A stretch of DNA of 9,385 nucleotides from an uncultured Eubacterium sp. (GTDB lineage Bacteria; Bacillota; Clostridia; Peptostreptococcales; Anaerovoracaceae), in assembly GCA_947367725.1 (NCBI GenBank), contig CANBFZ010000044.1, positions 1-9,385 of the forward strand, in the 5' to 3' direction. Of the stretch, positions 5,580 to 9,385 are shown piece after piece (the stretch's first letter is position 1; each line of letters opens with the position of its first letter). The notes beneath the pieces were generated by a model, which was not told the origin of the DNA, ran no database searches, and was given only the letters and a program-made list of their open reading frames with translations. The position numbers and the translations under genes are program-made.

Positions 5580-6254
5580 ATGACGCAGAAACTTTTAATT
5601 GTGGACGATGAGAGCAGTTTGATAGAGCTGCTGGAGACACATTTTCGGGAAAGCGGATATCTGGTATATACAGCGGCAGACGGCAGGGAAGCGCTGGCAC
5701 TTTTAGGTGTGGAACCAGATTTAATCCTGTTGGATATCAATATGCCAGGCATCGATGGGTTAGAATTTTGCAGACAGATCAGGTGTCATGTGACCTGTCC
5801 GATTTTGTTTCTTACTGCACGCATTACAGAACAGGATAAAGTCAATGGGCTGTCCATTGGCGGTGATGATTATATCACCAAACCGTTCAGCCTGGCGGAA
5901 CTTTCAGCTAGAGTGGAAGCACACCTGCGCCGGGATGCCAGAAGTGGACAAAAGATGTCACTTTTAACTTCGCAGAATCTGATGGTAGATTTGAATAGAC
6001 ATACCGTAACTTTTGCAGGACAGGAAATTTCTTTCTCCAGACGGGAATTTGATATCATAGAATTTCTTTTGAGAAATGCCAATCAGGTCTTTGATAGAGA
6101 ACGGATTTATGAGGAAGTGTGGGGGCTGGAAGCAGATGGTGACAGTGCTGTCATCAAAGAACATATCCGCAAGATCCGCAGTAAACTAATGCAGACATGC
6201 GGTAGGGAATTTATTGAAACCATATGGGGCATGGGGTACAGGTGGAATAAATGA
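5580..6254 (+). CDS. OmpR/VanR-type response regulator (RR2)
   Basis: A 224-aa response regulator. The receiver domain carries D9/D10, phosphorylation site Asp52 (LLDINMPG), Thr79 and Lys101 (DDYITKPFS). The C-terminal winged helix (about 130-224) has FSRREFDIIEFLL, DRERIYEEVWG, the recognition segment VIKEHIRKIRSKL and the terminal IWGMGYRW. The DSAVIKEHI...WGMGYRW pattern resembles regulators of the VanR and lantibiotic/antimicrobial-peptide response groups more than RR1 does. GAGGAG (5568-5573) six bases before the ATG sets the start. The stop overlaps the HK2 start as ATGA, so translation is coupled. Its promoter contains a TTGAC direct repeat also found before the downstream lipoprotein gene, which suggests autoregulation and control of that gene. 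The signal is unknown. Confidence 0.95.
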   Translation: MTQKLLIVDDESSLIELLETHFRESGYLVYTAADGREALALLGVEPDLILLDINMPGIDGLEFCRQIRCHVTCPILFLTARITEQDKVNGLSIGGDDYITKPFSLAELSARVEAHLRRDARSGQKMSLLTSQNLMVDLNRHTVTFAGQEISFSRREFDIIEFLLRNANQVFDRERIYEEVWGLEADGDSAVIKEHIRKIRSKLMQTCGREFIETIWGMGYRWNK

Positions 6255-7576
6255 AAAAAGAAAAACTAGAGAAACATATCGCGAAAAAGTCCCTGCGGCG
6301 TACGTTTATGTGCCTGATGCTGACAGCAGTCTTTATCATTGCAAGTCTTTCTATTGCAACAATTTGGGGCTGTGACAGGCTGCAGAAAATGATTTTGCCG
6401 GATGCCGATGAGGTACTGCTGCACGTATTAACGGTCGACGGACAAGATACAGAACGGATCATGACGTTGCGCCTTGCGTTTGGAGAGGAAACAGAGGTGC
6501 CTACGCTGCAGGAGCAGATTGATACCTATCTTATTAAAATGGGAGAAGAGGTCACAACTTATTCAGTAGAGAAAATTGAAAGGCGTTATGATTCTTTGTC
6601 GCCGAAGAGAAAGGCCGCTTATTCGGCTCTTTCTGCATGTAAAGTTCTGCTGCCAGCGTTCTATTCTATTTTAAGTACGTTGCTTTGTGCGATCTGGTTT
6701 TATCGGCACAAGCTGCAGCCGCCGATTAGCATTCTGCAGACAGCCACAGAGCATATTGCGGATAAAAATCTGGATTTTGCGGTGACATATGACAGCCAGG
6801 ACGAAATGGGTGGACTTTGCAGATCCTTTGAAACCATGCGGCAGATTTTGTACGAAAATAATCAACAACTTTGGCACATGCTGGAAGAGCGACGCATGCT
6901 GCAGGCTTCTCTCGCCCATGATCTGCGAAATCCCATCGCGATTATTTTAGGTTATACAGAACATTTACAGGAAAAATTGCGAAGCGGCAGACTAACCGAT
7001 GAAACACTGACGCAAACATTACCCAACCTTTCCAGTGCAGCCAAAAGGCTCAGTCGTTATACAGAATCCATTCAGGATATCCAGCGATTTGATGATATCG
7101 AGATTTCAAGTAAATCCTGCGCGTTGCCGTCGCTGCTTTCAGATATGGCGGAGGATTTTTCCTATAGTGCGAAGCAGCGTGGACTTACCGTGGAAGTAGA
7201 TTTACCGATCCACCATTGTTCGGTGATGCTGGATAGTCAGATTCTTTATCGGATTTTGGAAAATATTTTTGTCAATGCCATGCGGTTTGCAAAGAAGACG
7301 ATCCGCTTTTCAGCCAGTCTTTCCGAACAAATGCTGCAGATTTCCATTGTCGACGATGGACCTGGGTTCCCATCGGAAATTTTAAAAGTAAAAAATGGGT
7401 ACAATTTATCCATTCGACAGGAGGACAGCCATATGGGGATTGGCTTGATCATCAGTCGGATTCTCTGTGAAAAACACGGTGGTGCACTGGTGCTGGGCAA
7501 CGATTATGGCGGCGGCGCGCGGGCTGACATCTGCATTTTAGTCAAAGAAAATACAGAAGAGTTGACAGATTTTTGA
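6251..7576 (+). CDS. sensor histidine kinase (HK2), partner of RR2
   Basis: A 441-aa membrane kinase. TM1 spans about residues 18-39, an external loop of about 90 residues follows, TM2 is at about 131-151 and HAMP at about 152-206. The H-box is LAHDLRNPIAIILGY with phospho-accepting His223. The N-box region is ENIFVNAMRFA, G1 is DDGPGF and G2 is GIGLIISRILC, all intact; an F-box is not obvious and the lid is short. The HDLRNP form of the H-box is common in kinases of antimicrobial-peptide and lantibiotic response systems in Firmicutes. It overlaps RR2 by four bases. Unusually, its last codons (LTDF and the stop) are part of the TTGAC-type promoter of the next gene. The loop has no recognisable sensor fold, so the ligand cannot be named. 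Confidence 0.94.
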   Translation: MKKEKLEKHIAKKSLRRTFMCLMLTAVFIIASLSIATIWGCDRLQKMILPDADEVLLHVLTVDGQDTERIMTLRLAFGEETEVPTLQEQIDTYLIKMGEEVTTYSVEKIERRYDSLSPKRKAAYSALSACKVLLPAFYSILSTLLCAIWFYRHKLQPPISILQTATEHIADKNLDFAVTYDSQDEMGGLCRSFETMRQILYENNQQLWHMLEERRMLQASLAHDLRNPIAIILGYTEHLQEKLRSGRLTDETLTQTLPNLSSAAKRLSRYTESIQDIQRFDDIEISSKSCALPSLLSDMAEDFSYSAKQRGLTVEVDLPIHHCSVMLDSQILYRILENIFVNAMRFAKKTIRFSASLSEQMLQISIVDDGPGFPSEILKVKNGYNLSIRQEDSHMGIGLIISRILCEKHGGALVLGNDYGGGARADICILVKENTEELTDF

Positions 7577-7593
7577 CTTTTCTTTTTTACAAT
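7562..7593 (+). promoter_or_regulatory. lipoprotein-gene promoter with TTGAC direct repeat, inside the end of HK2
   Basis: TTGACA (7562-7567), five bases, TTGACT (7573-7578), nine bases, TACAAT (7588-7593). Element order and all spacings equal those of the RR2 promoter at 5517-5548. The repeats span the HK2 stop codon (7574-7576). As there, no element is at normal -35 distance, which implies an activator, most simply RR2. The expected transcription start is near 7600. Confidence 0.6.
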
Positions 7594-7627
7594 CTCCTTA
7601 TGCAACATTGTGTAAGGAGGTTTTTTT
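7591..7627 (+). promoter_or_regulatory. hairpin covering the lipoprotein Shine-Dalgarno, followed by T7
   Basis: CTCCTTA (7594-7600) pairs perfectly with TAAGGAG (7613-7619). The stem extends outward with one G-U pair to 7591/7622 and inward through two G-U pairs and CA/TG to a 4-base loop. The right arm is the ribosome binding site AAGGAGG, and seven T (7621-7627) run up to the ATG. RNA read through from HK2 would contain the whole hairpin, hiding the ribosome binding site and resembling a terminator. RNA starting near 7600 at the local promoter would lack most of the left arm. Confidence 0.6.
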
Positions 7628-8767
7628 ATGAAGAGAAAAGGCAGATTTAGACTGGTTATAGCACTTTTGGTTTTGTGCAGTCTGACTGGTTGCGGAAGCG
7701 GTGCGCGTACGGCGGGTGGCAGCGGTGCAGGAGCTCATGCCAGTGTAAAAGGAGACTTGGCGCTGCTGACGACGGGTTCTACTTATCAAGACTGTGGGAC
7801 AGATTATGGCTACTATTATCTCTCGGAGGATAGAAGACACCTGATGTATATTGATTATGCAGGGAAACAGGAGGTTTATCTCTGTAACAGTCCCGGCTGC
7901 AAGCATGATACCCAGGCGTGTACGTCTTATATCAATGAGGAAGAATATCAGACAGGAAATTCCCTGTTTTATTACCAGGGCTATCTTTATTTATTTAGTC
8001 ATGACTATGACGATGATGGGAGCACCAGTGTCGTCTTTGAAAGTGACGAGGGCATCTCTGTAGATGATACGCTTGCGTCGGCGCCGGCGGCACTTTATCG
8101 AATGAAACCAGACGGTACAGAACGGGAAAAGGTGTTTACATTTGAAAAAGGAATGACGCTGGAAGATACGGTGCTGTACGATGACAGCGGTCTTTATTTT
8201 ATTATGAAGAAACTGCAGAATGAAAAACTGGATGCGCAGACGACAAAGACAACCGCTGTGGATCGACAGCTGATTCGAGTGGATACAGACCGCTGGGACG
8301 CAGAAAAGATCTGCGAACTCACATTAGATGGGGGGATTACGGCATGCTATGATAACAAGCTGGTAATCAGTTATTTGCAATATGACCATGCATTAACTGA
8401 ACAAGAGATGGAAGACGATGATAAGATGCGGGAGGCGCTGCTTGCTTCGGAATCTGTTTATATCCTGTTTGATATGAGAACCGGTGAGAAAGAGGAATTG
8501 TATCGATGTAAAAATAACAAACTGCATCAGGTGCTGATCAAAGACCAATTTCTTTACACTGCACAAGAAGGGGAGGATAAGATTTGGAAATATGATATGA
8601 AGACTGGAGAAAAGCAGCTGCTTTGTGAAACAAAGTGCAACAATCTAATGGATATCTACGAGGATGTGTTGTATTGCTGGTCCTGGCAAAGTGATGAGAA
8701 TGGTGAAATGACGGATCAAAACCTATACTTTGTGCACACGGCTTTCTCGCCGCGCTTAATTATCTAA
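7628..8767 (+). CDS. lipoprotein, probable beta-propeller type, likely C-terminally truncated
   Basis: A 379-aa lipoprotein. Residues 1-21 are a type II signal peptide with lipobox L19-T20-G21-C22, so the mature protein is anchored to the outer face of the membrane. A Gly/Ser/Ala linker follows. From about 55 on, repeated short strand pairs of the kind YYLxxDxxxLMYIDYAG...VYLC, LFYYQGYLYLF, ALYRMKPDG and FLYTAQEGEDKIWKYDMKTGE suggest a DUF5050-like or WD/Kelch-like beta-propeller. Cys86, Cys91 and Cys98 (CNSPGCKHDTQAC) could bind metal or form a disulfide. Such proteins are usually longer as I recall them, and the last ten residues (after LYFV) no longer look like the repeat, so an insertion or rearrangement near 8,740 may have cut it. 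It lies 51 bases after HK2 with its own TTGAC-type promoter. A role as sensor partner or output of HK2-RR2 is inference. Confidence 0.88.
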   Translation: MKRKGRFRLVIALLVLCSLTGCGSGARTAGGSGAGAHASVKGDLALLTTGSTYQDCGTDYGYYYLSEDRRHLMYIDYAGKQEVYLCNSPGCKHDTQACTSYINEEEYQTGNSLFYYQGYLYLFSHDYDDDGSTSVVFESDEGISVDDTLASAPAALYRMKPDGTEREKVFTFEKGMTLEDTVLYDDSGLYFIMKKLQNEKLDAQTTKTTAVDRQLIRVDTDRWDAEKICELTLDGGITACYDNKLVISYLQYDHALTEQEMEDDDKMREALLASESVYILFDMRTGEKEELYRCKNNKLHQVLIKDQFLYTAQEGEDKIWKYDMKTGEKQLLCETKCNNLMDIYEDVLYCWSWQSDENGEMTDQNLYFVHTAFSPRLII

Positions 8768-8893
8768 TCGGCCGCAAATTCAAAAAGATTAGGGCTTTTT
8801 TGAAATTTTTTTGAAAGAAAAAAATATTGCTCAAAAAGTATGCTTTTCGGTCCACAACTCCGCACTGTCCCGCACAAAAAAACAGAAAAAGTG

Positions 8894-8927
8894 AGAGTCT
8901 GCCGAATCGGGTTCGGCAGACTCTTTT
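8894..8927 (+). terminator. strong rho-independent terminator
   Basis: GAGTCTGCCGAA (8895-8906) pairs perfectly with TTCGGCAGACTC (8912-8923) around a 5-base loop, with a further A-T pair outside and TTTT at 8924-8927. It lies about 130 bases after the lipoprotein stop codon and just before the recombinase gene. An A-run (8876-8882) on the left may let it work for the minus strand as well. Confidence 0.9.
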
Positions 8928-8937
8928 CAGATTTTTT

Positions 8938-8968
8938 CCGCCAAACGGTATACATAACCGGCGGTTTT
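8938..8968 (+). repeat. GC-rich hairpin upstream of the recombinase gene
   Basis: CCGCC (8938-8942) pairs with GGCGG (8960-8964) and, after an unpaired AAAC, GGT (8947-8949) pairs with ACC (8957-8959) around ATACATA; TTTT follows. It may be a second terminator or attenuator. Because resolvase genes often lie next to their recombination sites, a role as part of such a site is possible but unproven. Confidence 0.4.
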
Positions 8969-9015
8969 CGATAAAATTCATGGATATTCTACATATTTCA
9001 TAAGGAGGACCAGGC

Positions 9016-9385
9016 ATGTCAAGGAGAACCTACGGTTATGTGAGAGTATCCACCCGAAGCCAAAAGGAGGACCGGCAGCTGTATGCCATGCGGGAGTTCG
9101 GTGTGCCTGCGGAACACATCGTGGTGGAAAAGCAGTCGGGCAAGGACTTCGCCCGCCCCCTGTACCTGCGCCTGGTGCGCTCCCTGCGCAGCGGCGACGT
9201 GCTGGTGGTCAAGAGCATCGACCGCCTGGGCCGCAATTATGACGAAATTCTGGAGCAGTGGGCCAGCCTCACCAAGGAGAAGGGGGTGGCCATCGTGGTG
9301 CTGGACATGCCCCTGCTGGACACCCGGGAGGACCGGGACCTCACCGGCGTGCTCATTGCCGACATTGTGCTTCAGCTCCTCAGCT
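9016..9385 (+). CDS. small serine recombinase (resolvase/invertase family), cut by the window end
   Basis: The first 123 codons of a serine recombinase, running off the right edge. The N-terminal catalytic domain shows YVRVSTRSQ with nucleophile Ser12, the QSGKDFARPLYLRLV segment with active-site Arg47, and SIDRLGRNYDEI (Asp69-Arg73), the hallmark of the family. The last visible part (LTGVLIADIVLQLL) matches the start of the dimer helix. The helix-turn-helix DNA-binding part would follow outside the window; the usual length is about 180-200 aa, unless it is a large serine recombinase. AAGGAGG (9002-9008) precedes the ATG. From about codon 20 the gene is strikingly GC-rich with G/C-ending codons, unlike every other gene here, which indicates recent transfer, probably as part of a mobile element. 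Confidence 0.93.
   Translation, partial: MSRRTYGYVRVSTRSQKEDRQLYAMREFGVPAEHIVVEKQSGKDFARPLYLRLVRSLRSGDVLVVKSIDRLGRNYDEILEQWASLTKEKGVAIVVLDMPLLDTREDRDLTGVLIADIVLQLLS

Larger units (their letters stand above)
8768..9015. other. AT-rich intergenic stretch at the edge of the recombinase segment
   Basis: No convincing gene on either strand; open frames here cross the strong terminator and have no ribosome binding site. The stretch contains A/T-rich runs with a weak stem (CAAAAAG 8781-8787 with CTTTTTTG 8795-8802), the strong terminator at 8894-8927, a second hairpin at 8938-8964, and the recombinase ribosome binding site. Confidence 0.6.

Noticed and set aside
5309..5752. A 147-codon minus-strand frame
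   Set aside because: It crosses the PepSY 3' end, its terminator, the RR2 promoter and the RR2 start, so it cannot be a gene alongside these.
8760..9017. An 85-codon minus-strand frame between lipoprotein and recombinase
   Set aside because: It runs through the strong terminator and a second hairpin, ends at the ribosome binding site of the recombinase, and its A/T-run-derived residues show no family pattern.
1..9385. CRISPR arrays, tRNA or rRNA genes, riboswitches
   Set aside because: No regularly spaced direct repeats of CRISPR type, no cloverleaf or rRNA-like stretch, and no recognisable riboswitch core were seen on reading either strand.

Overview
The window looks like chromosomal DNA of a gut-type Clostridia (Lachnospiraceae-like Firmicute). 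Ribosome binding sites are strong AGGAGG/GGAGG. Coding DNA is AT-rich on the left (1-1,930), moderate in the middle (2,050-8,760), and turns sharply GC-rich at the right edge (from about 9,030). Identities are read from motifs only; no database search was possible.

Left region (1-2,050): a secreted protein of unknown function with a glycine-rich hydrophobic segment (192-1103) is closely followed by a 71-aa four-cysteine zinc-ribbon protein (1114-1329) and perhaps a 33-aa ORF. A perfect 19-bp AT-rich inverted repeat then precedes an orphan hepT-like HEPN toxin gene broken by an in-frame TAA. A 105-bp block with four alternating GTTATGG arms separates it from the convergent kinase gene.

Middle region (2,056-8,767): two OmpR-type two-component systems flank a gene for a secreted or membrane-anchored four-PepSY protein with Asp/Trp tracts. 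RR1-HK1 lies on the minus strand and diverges from the PepSY gene, an arrangement reminiscent of Bacillus YkoGH with the PepSY proteins YkoI/YkoJ. RR2-HK2 lies on the plus strand with an ATGA overlap and is followed by a lipoprotein gene. The most interesting signal is regulatory. The promoters of RR2 and of the lipoprotein share the layout TTGACA-N5-TTGACT-N9-TAnAAT, with 11-bp-phased repeats and no correctly placed -35. The PepSY promoter has the same geometry with TTCAT half-sites. This suggests an autoregulated TCS with an adjacent lipoprotein target, and a related circuit for the PepSY gene. A hairpin across the lipoprotein Shine-Dalgarno sequence, followed by T7, would insulate that gene from read-through of the TCS operon.

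Right region (8,768-9,385): the lipoprotein ends abruptly. AT-rich non-coding DNA with a strong terminator follows, then the start of a GC-rich small serine recombinase that runs off the window. This looks like the edge of an acquired element.
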